This document shows positions 52,950 through 62,392 of a stretch of 64,000 bases of DNA, piece after piece; position 1 is the first letter of the stretch, and each line of letters begins with the position of its first letter. The notes beneath the pieces were generated by a model. That model had not been told where the DNA came from. It searched no databases and saw only the letters and a program-made list of their open reading frames with translations. A program made the position numbers and the translations under genes. Location of the stretch: positions 3,224,001 to 3,288,000 of the forward strand of contig NZ_CP017297.1 in assembly GCF_001969445.1 (NCBI RefSeq). The letters run 5' to 3'. The DNA comes from Brachybacterium sp. P6-10-X1 (lineage in GTDB: Bacteria > Actinomycetota > Actinomycetes > Actinomycetales > Dermabacteraceae).

Positions 52950-53990
52950 ATGTCAGCAGGAACCACCTCCCTCACCCCGCCTCCTCATCCCGCGCCTCGG
53001 CATCCCGATGCGGCAGACCCGCAGGCCGTGTCGGGATCGCTGCCCGGACACGACCCGGAGGGCGACGGTGCGAGTGCTGCGCCGCGTCGGCCGGGCGCCG
53101 CGCTCCCCGTCGCCTTCCACCGCCTCCCGCGGGCGATCCCGCATCGCGGGTACTGGTGGCGGCCGCTGGTGGCCGTGGTGGTGGCCGCGGTGGCCTACCT
53201 GGTGATGTTCCTCGTCCTGCTCGTGGTGAGCCTGGTGGTCCCCGTGGCGTGGCCGGGTCTGGAGATCAGCGCCGAGATGACCGATCCGCTCAACCCGTTG
53301 GATCAGTTCATCTCCCTCGGCATGCTCGCTCTGATGCTGCCGGCGGTCCTCCTCGGCACCCTGGCGGGCTACGGCCGCGTCGGCATCGCCCACTCCGTGA
53401 TCGGACGCTTCCGCTGGGGCCTGCTGGGCCGGGCCGCGATCGTGGTGGTCCCGGTCTATCTGCTGGTCAACGTCGGGGTGAACCTCGTCCTGGCCCGGAA
53501 CGACCTCGTGGTACCGGCCCTGGAGGCGACGGTGCTCGTGGCGTGGGGGCTCGCGCTGGTCCTGGCCCCGCTGCAGTCCGCTGCGGAGGAGTACGTCTTC
53601 CGGGTGCTGCCGCTGCAGGTGCTGGGCACATGGCTGCGCTGGCCGATCGTGGGGATCCTGCTGCCGGTGCCGCTGTTCGTGCTGGGGCACGGCTACGACT
53701 GGCTCGGCCAGGTCGACATCGCCCTGTTCGCCGTGACGATGGGGCTGCTGGCCTGGAAGACGGGCGGCATCGAGATCCCGGTGCTGCTGCACGCGGTGAA
53801 CAACACGACCCTGTTCGCCCTCGCCCCGCTGATCCCGGGATTCACCGAGCAGGGCGAGGTGACCGTTCCCGGCTTCCTGCTCGCGACGGTGCCGATGCTC
53901 CTGCTCTCGGTCGGCATCTGGTGGTGGTTCTCGCAGCGCGAGGGCCTCGGTGTGTGGGAACCGCGCCGAGGAACGCCCTCGAGGCGGTGA
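52950..53990 (+). CDS. CPBP family intramembrane metalloprotease
   Basis: A 346-residue, about eight-helix protein of the CAAX/bacteriocin-processing group. The catalytic motif is SAAEEYVFRVLPLQ (EExxxR) near residue 212, the His of motif 2 is in LFVLGHGYDW near 245, and motif 4 is LLHAVNNT near 281. The first ~65 residues are a Pro/Ala-rich head. Members process peptides or provide self-immunity. A paralogue without these residues is encoded at 60099-61133. Divergent from the two-component system. Confidence 0.88.
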   Translation: MSAGTTSLTPPPHPAPRHPDAADPQAVSGSLPGHDPEGDGASAAPRRPGAALPVAFHRLPRAIPHRGYWWRPLVAVVVAAVAYLVMFLVLLVVSLVVPVAWPGLEISAEMTDPLNPLDQFISLGMLALMLPAVLLGTLAGYGRVGIAHSVIGRFRWGLLGRAAIVVVPVYLLVNVGVNLVLARNDLVVPALEATVLVAWGLALVLAPLQSAAEEYVFRVLPLQVLGTWLRWPIVGILLPVPLFVLGHGYDWLGQVDIALFAVTMGLLAWKTGGIEIPVLLHAVNNTTLFALAPLIPGFTEQGEVTVPGFLLATVPMLLLSVGIWWWFSQREGLGVWEPRRGTPSRR

Positions 53991-54040
53991 CGGGCGCAGC
54001 CTTCGGGCCTCTGCCCGGGGAGTCCGACGTCGACGAGAGC

Positions 54041-54937
54041 TCAGAGCCGGGCTGCGGTCTCCGCCCCGACAGCGGTCACCGCCGCGACAGTGGCCATCAC
54101 CTCGCGGCCGCGCTCGGTGGAGTCGAAGCGCTCGACGATCTCGCGCAGCGCGTCGGCGTCACCGTTCGCCCCGAAGGCCTCGGCGAAGGGCTGCAGGCGC
54201 ACCCCGTCGGCGAGGGAACCGATCAGCAGCGGGTCGAAGCCCAGCTCAGACACCAGCTCCGCCACGATCCGTGCCTCGGGGTAGGGGCCGGCGATCGCGA
54301 TCGCCGCGCGGGGTGCGGGCCGACCGGCGAGCTCCTCGAGGTCGTGGTACCCCATGTGGTTGAAGGCCTTCACGACGGTCGCACCGGGCAGCCGCTCCTG
54401 GATGAACTCGCTGGTCGAGGCGGCGGGGTGCGAGAACTCCTCGAGGATGCCGTCGGTCTCCCACCAGTAGTTCATGGCATCGATGACGAGTTTGCCCTCC
54501 AGGGCGTCGCCGGGGAGCGAGGCGTGCTTGCCGAGCGGCAGCGCCAGGATCACCAGATCGGCGCGCTCTGCGGCCTCGCGACTGGTGACCGGCTGCGCTC
54601 CCGGGGCGAGGATCTCGGTGATCAGCTCGATCTTCGCCGGGTCGCCGGATCCGGAGATCAGGACGTCGTGGCCGGCGGCGAGGGCGAGGCGGGCCAGCAC
54701 GGTGCCGACCTTGCCGGCCCCGAGGATCCCGAGGGTGCGAGGAGCGGAGGTGTTCACGCCCGGTGCAACGCCCCGCGCCGGGCCGGGCTTCCCCGGTGTG
54801 ACCGGATCGGCCGTCGTCGACGGGCCCTGCGGCGCGGGGCCCTCGTCCCGGACATCGAGCTGCCGGTGGCAGGTGCTCGGACGAGCTCGTCCCCGCCTCC
54901 GGCGACGGTCCCGGTCGGCACGGGCCGCGGGAGTCAT
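54041..54937 (-). CDS. NADPH-dependent F420 reductase-like protein
   Basis: The conserved protein of ~238 residues begins at [19 protein letters not shown] (GTG at 54757). It continues [44 protein letters not shown] and [14 protein letters not shown]. This is an F420-oxidoreductase Rossmann protein. A longer reading from ATG at 54937 adds 60 Arg/Pro-rich residues and shares ATGA and GGGAGG with the end of the LacI gene, so the start is uncertain. The same domain forms the C-terminus of the fusion at 43880-46453. Confidence 0.82.
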   Translation of the reverse strand: MTPAARADRDRRRRRGRARPSTCHRQLDVRDEGPAPQGPSTTADPVTPGKPGPARGVAPGVNTSAPRTLGILGAGKVGTVLARLALAAGHDVLISGSGDPAKIELITEILAPGAQPVTSREAAERADLVILALPLGKHASLPGDALEGKLVIDAMNYWWETDGILEEFSHPAASTSEFIQERLPGATVVKAFNHMGYHDLEELAGRPAPRAAIAIAGPYPEARIVAELVSELGFDPLLIGSLADGVRLQPFAEAFGANGDADALREIVERFDSTERGREVMATVAAVTAVGAETAARL

Positions 54938-55995
54938 GCCTCCCGTCGGGTGGATTCGCGCGCGACCAGCTCGAAGGGGGCGAAGTGATCGCCGTCGGAC
55001 CCGCCGGCGTCTCTGTCGTCAGTCGCGGCGGAGGCGTACGCCATCCCCGTCACCTGCGCCTCGAGCGCCTCGACCGCCAGGCGTGCGACGGCCGGACGGT
55101 CCGGGGCGATCGTGGACAGTGAGGGGGAGACGGACCGGGCGTAGGGGATGTCGTCGAAGCCCATCACCGCGACGTCCGCCGGGACCTCGAGCCCGTGGGC
55201 GTGCAGAGCGCGGATCGCGCCCATCGCCACCCAGTCGGTGACGGCGAACAGCGCGTCGGGCAGCTCGTCGACCTCGGCGAGCATCGCGGCGGTGGCGGCT
55301 TCCCCGGCATCGCCCGTGTTCGCCGTGATCGGACGCATCAGCTCGGGCAGGACGGGGAGTCCGGCCGCGCGGAGACCGTCGATCAGTCCCTGGGCACGTC
55401 CATGATCCACCTCGCGCGAGGGGGCGCCGATCAGCGCGATGCGTCGCCCGCCGGCGGCGATGAGATGCTCGGCGACGGCGCGGCCCGCGGCCCGGTTGTC
55501 GATCCCGATGCGGGGGACTGGTCCCGGCAATCGGTGATCGCCGAGGACGACCAGCGGGGACGGGTCGGGGCGTGCAGCGATCTCCTGCGCATCCAGCCAC
55601 TGGGAGCTGAGGATCATGCCGTCGATGCGCTGCGGATGGTCCCCGAGCAGGGCGCGGCGCTCGCCGGCGAGATCACCTCCGGTCTGATGCATCAGCACGA
55701 ACCATCCGTGCCCCGCGGCGGCCTCGACCACGCTGCCCGCGAGCGAGGCGAAGTACGGCAGGTCCAGGCGGGGCACGCCCAGCACGATCACACCGGCGCG
55801 ACCGCGTGCGAGGTTGCGGGCGGAGAGGTTCGGCCGGTAGCCGACCTGCTCGACCGCGGCGAGCACCTTGGTACGAGTCGCCTCGGCCACCGGGGCATAG
55901 CTGTTGACGACGTTGGAGACGGTCTTCATCGAGACCCCCGCGACCGCGGCGACGTCGGTCAGTCGGGGCCGGGGCGAGCGTCGATCCGTCGTCAT
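54934..55995 (-). CDS. LacI family transcriptional regulator
   Basis: A 353-residue repressor. The DNA-binding head is [31 protein letters not shown], the hinge helix [13 protein letters not shown], then a sugar-binding core ([59 protein letters not shown]). It lies downstream of the sulfatase and binding-protein genes on the same strand but has its own -10 box. The palindrome before the sulfatase is its probable operator. Confidence 0.93.
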   Translation of the reverse strand: MTTDRRSPRPRLTDVAAVAGVSMKTVSNVVNSYAPVAEATRTKVLAAVEQVGYRPNLSARNLARGRAGVIVLGVPRLDLPYFASLAGSVVEAAAGHGWFVLMHQTGGDLAGERRALLGDHPQRIDGMILSSQWLDAQEIAARPDPSPLVVLGDHRLPGPVPRIGIDNRAAGRAVAEHLIAAGGRRIALIGAPSREVDHGRAQGLIDGLRAAGLPVLPELMRPITANTGDAGEAATAAMLAEVDELPDALFAVTDWVAMGAIRALHAHGLEVPADVAVMGFDDIPYARSVSPSLSTIAPDRPAVARLAVEALEAQVTGMAYASAATDDRDAGGSDGDHFAPFELVARESTRREA

Positions 55996-56001
55996 CGACT
56001 C

Positions 56002-56007
56002 AGCTTA
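56002..56007 (-). promoter_or_regulatory. -10 hexamer of LacI-family gene
   Basis: TAAGCT on the minus strand, 6 nt before the ATG at 55995. Confidence 0.55.
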
Positions 56008-56088
56008 GGTCGGGTCTGCGCCCGACACCGGATCCGATCGTGCGCGGTGACGGCGCGCCGAGACCGACCGGGCGTCGCCGGGAGGCGC

Positions 56089-57369
56089 TCAGCTGCCCAG
56101 CGCCCCCGCGGCGGTCTCGACGAAGGACGCCGCCGCGGCCGACGGAGTGGTCTTACCGAAGGCGACGTCCTCGTTGAGTCTCCCGAACTCGGTGCCTTGC
56201 AGCGCGCCGTACCCCTTCGGCCACGGGTCCGGCGGCGGCCCGGTCGTCCCGGTGACCTCCTCGACGTAGGCCATTGCTCGTGCTGCGGCCGGGTCGGCAT
56301 CCTCCGTCAGCAGATCCCTGGCCCTCACCGACGGCGGCACGCCGAGGCTCAGCGCGATCGACGTGATCGCCGTGGGGTCGTGGAGAAGGAAGTCGATCAC
56401 CGCGGCAGCGTCGTCGGTCCGCGCACTCGTCGAGAGGACGGACCAGAAGTCGAGCGCGGTGACGAACTGGCCCGAGCGGTCCCCGGCCGTCGCCCCCGGG
56501 ACGTCGGCGACCTCGAGCGGATGCTCCGGCATCACCGGCTGGAAGAAGGTCACCTGCTGCACCCAGCCGAAGGTCACGGCGGCCTCCGACGTGGCGAACG
56601 GGGAGTTCTCGAAGCCGGTGGCCTCGGCGGTGAGTTCAGGCGGTGGGGCGGCCCCGGCGTCCCGCAGACTCTGCCACATCCCCAGCCATTCCTCGATCAC
56701 GTCGGTCCCGACGGCCAGGGACTGTCCGTCGAACAGCTCGCTGCCGTGCTGGCGGGCGAAGACCTCGAACAGCTGGAAGTCACCGCCGGCGTCGGTGGTG
56801 CCATAGGTCCCCGGGCCGGCGTGCTCGGCGAGGCCGGTGGCGAACTCGGTGAAGTCGTCCCAGCTCCAGGACGGAGGGAGCTCGAGTCCATGCTCCTCGA
56901 CCAGCTCCGGATTGCGGAAGGTGGTCTGGGTGATCGAGGACTGGCCGATGCCGAACCGTCCCTCTGCGGTCGTGCCGGCGGCAGCGGTGTCCTCGTCGAG
57001 ATCGGCGAGGTCGATCGAAGAGCCCACGAGGTCGCCGAGATCCAGCAGCGCGCCGCGGTCGGCGTACTCGGACAACCACGTCATCGACATGCGGACGAGG
57101 TCGGGGCCCTGTCCACCGGCGACCTGCGTGGCGAGCTTGTCCCAGTAGTCCTCGAAGGCGGCCTTCTGCTCGGTGACGGGGACGTCGGGGTGTTCCTCGC
57201 GAAACGCGTCGAGAGCTCCTCCGACCCCGTCGTGGACGGGCTGCCCGCCGTACCAGGCGACGAGCAGATCGGCGGAGGCGTCCCTCGCACCGGGGCCGCA
57301 GGCCGCCAGGGGGAGCGCCGCGGCGGCACCGCCGGCGGCCAGGAGCGAGCGTCGGGTGAAGCGGGTCAT
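56089..57369 (-). CDS. ABC sugar-type solute-binding lipoprotein, family 1
   Basis: A 426-residue carbohydrate-binding lipoprotein. The N-terminus combines twin Arg (FTRRSLLAAGG) with a lipobox LAAC at residue 24. The mature protein has the family-1 layout: FREEHPDVPVTEQKA, GGQGPDLVRMSMTWLSEYADRG, and a late FGRLNEDVAFGK. GGAGG precedes the ATG. No permease genes (MalF/MalG type) follow or precede it in the window, so it must use permeases encoded elsewhere or be a relic. Confidence 0.88.
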   Translation of the reverse strand: MTRFTRRSLLAAGGAAAALPLAACGPGARDASADLLVAWYGGQPVHDGVGGALDAFREEHPDVPVTEQKAAFEDYWDKLATQVAGGQGPDLVRMSMTWLSEYADRGALLDLGDLVGSSIDLADLDEDTAAAGTTAEGRFGIGQSSITQTTFRNPELVEEHGLELPPSWSWDDFTEFATGLAEHAGPGTYGTTDAGGDFQLFEVFARQHGSELFDGQSLAVGTDVIEEWLGMWQSLRDAGAAPPPELTAEATGFENSPFATSEAAVTFGWVQQVTFFQPVMPEHPLEVADVPGATAGDRSGQFVTALDFWSVLSTSARTDDAAAVIDFLLHDPTAITSIALSLGVPPSVRARDLLTEDADPAAARAMAYVEEVTGTTGPPPDPWPKGYGALQGTEFGRLNEDVAFGKTTPSAAAASFVETAAGALGS

Positions 57370-57412
57370 GGCAGGACCTCCGGTGCTTCGGGTGGGTGAG
57401 GGCGTCGGGCGC

Positions 57413-58915
57413 TCAGGCCCAGCGCCAGTTGTGGGGGCGCGTGCGGGGCGTGTAGGCGCCGGTCGGCAGGTCGTCGGCGGCCCGCATCATCCAGCGCACC
57501 AGGTCGCGGTGCAGCTCGGAACGGATCTGCTGGTGGGCGGGATCGGTGCTGAGGTCGTGGGTCTCGAGAGGGTCGGCGTCGAGGTCGTGGAGGGTGTCGT
57601 GGCCGCGGTCGTCGACGACGAGCTTGTGGTGGCCGCGCACGAGCATGCGCATCTCCCCGCCGAGCGTCACCGAGTTCAGCTCGTCGAAGGTGGGGCCGTC
57701 GTAGGGAAAGTGCAGGGGTGGCCGGTCGTGCTCCGTGTAGGAGACGCCGCCGTAGCCGAGCTCGCCCAGAAGGGAGCCGAACTCCGCGGCGGGGGCACCC
57801 CTTCCCTCCAGCAGCGGATCCAGCGATCGGCCCTGCACCCCGGCAGGGATGCTGCCGGTGAGCCGCTCGGCGAGGGTGGGCAGGACATCGATGATCGAGA
57901 CCAGCTCCTCGCGCACCTGCGGGACGATCCCGGGACCGGCAAAGCCCAGTGGGATCCGCATCAGCGCATCCGGCATCGCCGCGCCCTTGCGCTGCAGTCC
58001 GTACTCCCCGGTGAAGTCGCCGTGGTCGGACAGCACCACCACGATCGTCTCCCGCCCCTCCGCGGCGACGGCGTCGAGCAGGCGTCCGACCTGGTCGTCG
58101 ATCAGCCGCAGCATGCCCAGGTAGTTCGCGCGATAACGCCTCCACTCGGCGTCGAACCCGGGGCGCTTGTCCTCCATCAGCCGGTGCAGCCAGCGGAAGC
58201 GCCAGTCCATGCCCTCCAGCACGCTCGCGTCCGTGGTGCGCTCGGGCAGCTCGTCCTCGAACATGCTGAAGTACGGCTCGGGCACCTGGTACGGATTGTG
58301 CGGCTCGGGGAAGGAGACCCACAGGAAGCGCGGTCGCTCCGCCGGTGCGGACGCGAGGGCGTCCAGCGCCCCGTCGACGATGCGCGCGGGGAACTGGTCC
58401 GCGAGCGGGAAGGGCGTCGGGGTGTCCGCGACGCCGTGGTCGAGCGCTCGCAGCCAGCTCTCGAAGCCGGGGGTCTCCGTGTCGGCCCCGGACCGGTCCT
58501 GACCTGCCGGCGCCTTGTCCGCCGGGCGCGGTCCGCTGTCGTGGAAGAACGGGCCCGCGTAGGAGTCGAAGTCCTCCGGGCCCGGGTGCATGTGCGGCTT
58601 GCCGCTGAAGTGCAGGGAGTATCCGGCGTCGCGCAGCACGTCCAGCAGGTCGGTCCCGTAGTGCGCGTGCTGGGCGGTGCTGTTCTGGCGCACCCGGTTC
58701 GCGGTGGGGAAGCGGCCGGTCAGAAGGCTGGTCCGCGCGGGGACGCACACCGGGGAGGTGGTGTAGGCCCGTGAGAACCGGGTGCCCCCGGCGAGCAGCG
58801 CATCGGTGCGCGGCATGGTGTCCGGGCCGCCCTGGGACGCCGTGCATCCGACGCGCTGCTGGTCGGTCATCAGCACGAGCACGTCGGGGGAGTCGGGGGA
58901 GGGGTGCTGGAGCAT
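57413..58915 (-). CDS. sulfatase, formylglycine type
   Basis: A 500-residue type I sulfatase. Metal ligands appear in VLVLMTDQQR and VVVLSDHGDFTGEYG, and the modification site is C57-V-P-A-R61 followed by TSLLTGR, the CxPxR signature converted to formylglycine. SGKPHMHP and SFPEPHNPYQ provide further active-site His. No signal peptide is seen, so it probably acts inside the cell on imported sulfated sugars or choline-sulfate-like esters. AGGAGG lies 6 nt before the ATG. First gene of the operon with the solute-binding lipoprotein. Confidence 0.92.
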   Translation of the reverse strand: MLQHPSPDSPDVLVLMTDQQRVGCTASQGGPDTMPRTDALLAGGTRFSRAYTTSPVCVPARTSLLTGRFPTANRVRQNSTAQHAHYGTDLLDVLRDAGYSLHFSGKPHMHPGPEDFDSYAGPFFHDSGPRPADKAPAGQDRSGADTETPGFESWLRALDHGVADTPTPFPLADQFPARIVDGALDALASAPAERPRFLWVSFPEPHNPYQVPEPYFSMFEDELPERTTDASVLEGMDWRFRWLHRLMEDKRPGFDAEWRRYRANYLGMLRLIDDQVGRLLDAVAAEGRETIVVVLSDHGDFTGEYGLQRKGAAMPDALMRIPLGFAGPGIVPQVREELVSIIDVLPTLAERLTGSIPAGVQGRSLDPLLEGRGAPAAEFGSLLGELGYGGVSYTEHDRPPLHFPYDGPTFDELNSVTLGGEMRMLVRGHHKLVVDDRGHDTLHDLDADPLETHDLSTDPAHQQIRSELHRDLVRWMMRAADDLPTGAYTPRTRPHNWRWA

Positions 58916-59006
58916 GCGCGGCCTCCTGCGGGACGGGTCCTGTGCGCCGGGCGGTCACCGGCGCCTCCGCCGCCGGCGACGGCGTCATCCGGGCTCGGCA
59001 CATGCG

Positions 59007-59037
59007 ACTCTACAGCGCTGTAATCCCATGCCGTCAA
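59007..59037 (-). promoter_or_regulatory. sulfatase promoter with LacI-type operator
   Basis: The perfect palindrome TACAGCGCTGTA (59011-59022) has the central CG usual for LacI-family sites. On the minus strand a TTGACG -35 (59037-59032) and TAGAGT -10 (59012-59007; spacing 19) bracket it, so binding would block transcription of the sulfatase operon. Confidence 0.65.
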
Positions 59038-59139
59038 GGCCTTCGGGGCGTTCACGTCCCGCCGGACGCGTCGTCGGGCCGGGTGCACGCCGAAGAGCCG
59101 CAGGAGCCCGCCCTGACCGCGGACCCGGCCACGAGGACA

Positions 59140-59145
59140 TAAAGT
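59140..59145 (+). promoter_or_regulatory. -10 hexamer of amidotransferase gene
   Basis: TAAAGT, 9 nt before the ATG at 59155. Confidence 0.45.
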
Positions 59146-59154
59146 GGTCACGCC

Positions 59155-60102
59155 ATGTGCCGACTCTTCGCGCTCCGTTCCGATCAGCCCGTGACCGCAG
59201 AATTCTGGCTGCTCGATGCCCCCTACTCGCTGCTGAACCAGTCTCGATTCAACGCCGACGGGACCGGGTTCGGCTGGATCGACGAGACCGGCTCCGCCCG
59301 GATCCGCAAGCGGCCCGTCGCCGCCTACGAGTCCGAGGCCTTCGCCCGCGCCGCCGCCACGCTGCGCTCGAGCTCGATGATCGCCCACATCCGGCTCTCC
59401 TCCGGCACCGGCCACAGCGACGAGAACACCCACCCCTTCTTGCAGGACGGCATCGTCACCGCCCACAACGGGGTCCTCGAGGTCACCGACGAGATGCGCC
59501 GACGCGTCGCCGAGCTCGGCACGGAAGACCAGGTCCACGGCACCACCGACAGCGAATGGATGGCCGCGCTGATCACCGGCGAGGTCGCCGTGCACGAGGG
59601 GGACCTGCGCGCCGGCGTAGTCGCCGCGCTGCGCTGGATCAGTGCGCATGTGCCCGTCTATTCCGTGAACCTCCTGGTCATGAACGAGGACGACCTGATC
59701 GCGGTGCGCCTGCCCGCCACCAATGAGCTGTGGGTCCTGGAACGCTCCGCCACCGGCGACCACCCGCACGAGGCCTTCGAGCAGTCCTCCGACTCGCTGC
59801 GCGCACGCAGCGAGGACCTGCGCGGCGTACGCTCGGTGGTCATCGCCAGCGAACCGATGGACGACGACCCCGCCTGGCGCCTGATGGGCTCCGGCGAACT
59901 GGTGCGCCTGGACGCCGACGGGGTGCTGACCAGCGAACATCCCTTCGGGCCGCTCACACGGGCGCTGAGCCTCGAGGAGCTCGGGCTCTCCGCGGCCGCC
60001 TCCCAGGCCCACGCCGCGCAGGAGCGCGCCCAGGCCGAGCGCCGCCATCACCTCGCCGAGTCCCACGCGGGCCCGACGGGCCGGACCGGGCACGCCGCAT
60101 GA
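59155..60102 (+). CDS. class II glutamine amidotransferase
   Basis: A 315-residue Ntn-type amidotransferase of the YafJ/EgtC group. Cys2 is the nucleophile (MCRLFALRS). MIAHIRLSSGTGHSDENTHPF and TAHNGVLEV are the conserved Arg/Asn/Gly elements, and TTDSEWMAALI the next. It would release ammonia from glutamine or act as a peptidase-like hydrolase. Apart from the glutaminase half no synthetase domain is present. The stop shares ATGA with the following membrane gene. No ergothioneine genes accompany it. Confidence 0.87.
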   Translation: MCRLFALRSDQPVTAEFWLLDAPYSLLNQSRFNADGTGFGWIDETGSARIRKRPVAAYESEAFARAAATLRSSSMIAHIRLSSGTGHSDENTHPFLQDGIVTAHNGVLEVTDEMRRRVAELGTEDQVHGTTDSEWMAALITGEVAVHEGDLRAGVVAALRWISAHVPVYSVNLLVMNEDDLIAVRLPATNELWVLERSATGDHPHEAFEQSSDSLRARSEDLRGVRSVVIASEPMDDDPAWRLMGSGELVRLDADGVLTSEHPFGPLTRALSLEELGLSAAASQAHAAQERAQAERRHHLAESHAGPTGRTGHAA

Positions 60103-61133
60103 GCGCGACCGAGGGCGTCCGTCCCACGCCGTACCACCGCCTGGCCACGCTCCGCCCGGCCTGGTCGTCCTGGCAGAAGCCGCTGCTGACCCTCGCCGCG
60201 GCGTTCATCGCCTACCTGGTGCTCGCCTCCGTGCTGCTGGTCTTCACGATCCTCGTCCTCGCGCTCGCTCCCGGTGTGAACGTCGCGATCGGCGTGACCA
60301 GCGGAGACCCCACCAGCCCCCTCGACGTCGCTCTGGCGCTGGCGATGGGTGCGCTGTGGTGGCCGGCCGGACTGGTCGGGGTACGCGTGGGCGGCTGGCG
60401 TCCGCCGCGGGTGACCTGGTCGGTCGCCGCGCGCATGCGCCGTGAGCTGCTGAGGTCGATGGCGGCACTCGTCGTGATCGGCGCGCTCGTCGTGGCCGCC
60501 CTCGCCGCTCTCGCCGGTCTGCTCGCCGGGCCCGGCGCAGCTCCGGACCCTGCGGCCGACGCGAGCACGCCGGTCCTCCCGCTGCTCCTGGTGGTCGTGC
60601 TGGTGCTGGTGCTGGCCCCGATCCAGGCGATCGGGCTCGAGCTGACGCTGCGCGGGGTCGTCCTGCAAGCAGTGGGCACCTGGCTGCGCGGCCCGATCCT
60701 CCCGATCCTCGTCACCGCGGCCCTCGCGCTCATCGGCCGCCAGCTGACCCCGGCCGTCGTGATCCCGGCGCTCACCCTGGCGCTGGCCGCGGCGTTGCTC
60801 GCCTGGAAGACCGGCGGCCTCGAGCTGCCGATCCTCCTCACGCTCACGCTCACCGTCTCCACGATGATCGTCTCTGCCCTGGCTGCGGGCACGGGCGCCG
60901 GGGCCGGGGCGAGCGCCCTGGGCGCGGCCGTCGCGGCCCCGGGGACGTCCGGCGCCTCCCTCGCCGCCCCGGAGGCCGCGGCGGCATGGGCAGGCGGCGT
61001 GGTCGGCGCGGTCGCCCTCGTGGCGCTGACCGTCGTGATCATGGTCGTGGTCGGCCGGCGGGAGAACCTGCGTCTGCTCGAGCCCGTCGGCCGCCCCGCC
61101 GCGGAGCCGGTGCCGGAGCCCGTCCCCTTCTGA
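60099..61133 (+). CDS. CPBP-like membrane protein without catalytic residues
   Basis: A 344-residue membrane protein clearly related to the CPBP protease at 52950-53990: APIQAIGLELTLRGVVLQAVGTWLRGP aligns with APLQSAAEEYVFRVLPLQVLGTWLRWP, and LAWKTGGLELPILL with LAWKTGGIEIPVLL. The first catalytic Glu is Leu, the motif 2 His is Arg (LIGRQ for VLGHG), and HAVNN is LTVST. Proteolysis is therefore unlikely. Hydrophobic helices are intact and the C-terminus adds an Ala/Gly-rich loop. Coupled to the amidotransferase, it may be a binding or regulatory pseudoprotease. Confidence 0.75.
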   Translation: MSATEGVRPTPYHRLATLRPAWSSWQKPLLTLAAAFIAYLVLASVLLVFTILVLALAPGVNVAIGVTSGDPTSPLDVALALAMGALWWPAGLVGVRVGGWRPPRVTWSVAARMRRELLRSMAALVVIGALVVAALAALAGLLAGPGAAPDPAADASTPVLPLLLVVVLVLVLAPIQAIGLELTLRGVVLQAVGTWLRGPILPILVTAALALIGRQLTPAVVIPALTLALAAALLAWKTGGLELPILLTLTLTVSTMIVSALAAGTGAGAGASALGAAVAAPGTSGASLAAPEAAAAWAGGVVGAVALVALTVVIMVVVGRRENLRLLEPVGRPAAEPVPEPVPF

Positions 61134-61301
61134 GCGCCGCTGAACCTCCGGCCCGCTCCCGGAGCAGGCTCTTCCTGCGGCCGCACTTCGCCGCACAGCC
61201 CGTCCGACGTCGTCCGAGTCATGGACAACGGCTTGATTCTCACGTAGGAATAGTGATGTCGGGCACAGCCGCCCGGCGTTCTCTCCTCAAGGACGATGAC
61301 G

Positions 61302-62315
61302 ATGCCGCCTCCCGCTCACCTCTCCCGCCGTGCCCTCCTCGCCACCGGAACGCTGTCCGCGGTCGCTGCGGCCGGCCTCGCCTCCGCACACGCCGCGGCG
61401 GGGTACACCAACCCCGTCATCGCGACGAACCAGCCGGATCCCGGCATCCTGCGCGTCGGCCAGCGCTACTACCTGTACTCCACCGCCGGCACCGCGGGGA
61501 ACATGCCCGTGCTGCGCTCCCCGGACCTCGTGCACTGGCATCTCGTGGGGGACGGCCAGCCCGTCATCGCCGCCTGGGCGAACCACGGCCGCCACTGGGC
61601 GCCCGAGGTGATCGAGGTGGACGGCCGCTACCACGCCTACTACACCGCGTGGGAGCGGGCCACGGACCGGCAGGCGATCGGCGTCGCGGTCGCGGACCGG
61701 CCCGAGGGCCCGTTCGTCGACGAGGCGGCCACACCGCTGCTGTCCACGCCCGCAGAGGGCGGCTGCATCGACGCCTCCCCGTTCCGCGACGAGGACGGCA
61801 CCCTGTGGCTGTTGTGGAAGAACGACGGCAACGCCGCGGGACAGGACTCGTACCTGTTCGCACAGCCCCTCACGGCCAGCGGACTCTCCCTCCACGGGTC
61901 CCGCACCCGCATCCTCGAACGCGACCAGGAGTGGGAGGTCTATACGATCGAGGGCCCCGCGATCATCCGCGACGGCGGCCGGTACTACCTGTTCTACTCC
62001 GCCGGCGAGTACTGGAACGAGACCTACGGGGTGGGGGTCGCGGTGGCCGATTCGGTCGACGGGCCCTGGACGAAGATCGACGACGGCCCCCTTCTCGCGG
62101 CCAACGAGGTCGCTGCCGGGCCCGGGCACGGCATGCCCGTGCGCGCCGCCGACGGGGTCTGGTACGTCTATCACGCGTGGCGGCCGGACAGCATCGGTGA
62201 GGACCCGGGCCGACAGATCTGGATCTCGCCGGTGCGCTTCGAGAGCGACGGGGTCCACATCGACGGTCCCGCGATCCGCAATCCGTACCGTCCTGAGATC
62301 GATCGTCGGCCCTGA
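61302..62315 (+). CDS. GH43 family glycosidase, Tat-exported
   Basis: A 337-residue five-bladed beta-propeller enzyme. A Tat signal LSRRALLATGTLSAVAAAG ends near residue 35. Catalytic acids fit the family: Asp in NQPDPGILRVG, Asp in CIDASPFRDEDG, Glu in VYTIEGPAII. Members hydrolyse arabinosides and xylosides of plant cell walls. AAGGA at 61289-61293 is 8 nt before ATG 61302 but only 2 nt before ATG 61296, so the later start is chosen. Transcribed alone. Confidence 0.88.
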   Translation: MPPPAHLSRRALLATGTLSAVAAAGLASAHAAAGYTNPVIATNQPDPGILRVGQRYYLYSTAGTAGNMPVLRSPDLVHWHLVGDGQPVIAAWANHGRHWAPEVIEVDGRYHAYYTAWERATDRQAIGVAVADRPEGPFVDEAATPLLSTPAEGGCIDASPFRDEDGTLWLLWKNDGNAAGQDSYLFAQPLTASGLSLHGSRTRILERDQEWEVYTIEGPAIIRDGGRYYLFYSAGEYWNETYGVGVAVADSVDGPWTKIDDGPLLAANEVAAGPGHGMPVRAADGVWYVYHAWRPDSIGEDPGRQIWISPVRFESDGVHIDGPAIRNPYRPEIDRRP

Positions 62316-62380
62316 CGTGTCCCGGCCGTCAGCTCGTCCCGACGAGACCCGAGGACCGTGACGCACGTCCCACGCCGCCG

Positions 62381-62386
62381 TAGGCT
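62381..62386 (+). promoter_or_regulatory. -10 hexamer of serine hydrolase gene
   Basis: TAGGCT, 6 nt before the ATG at 62393. Confidence 0.55.
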
Positions 62387-62392
62387 ACGGCC

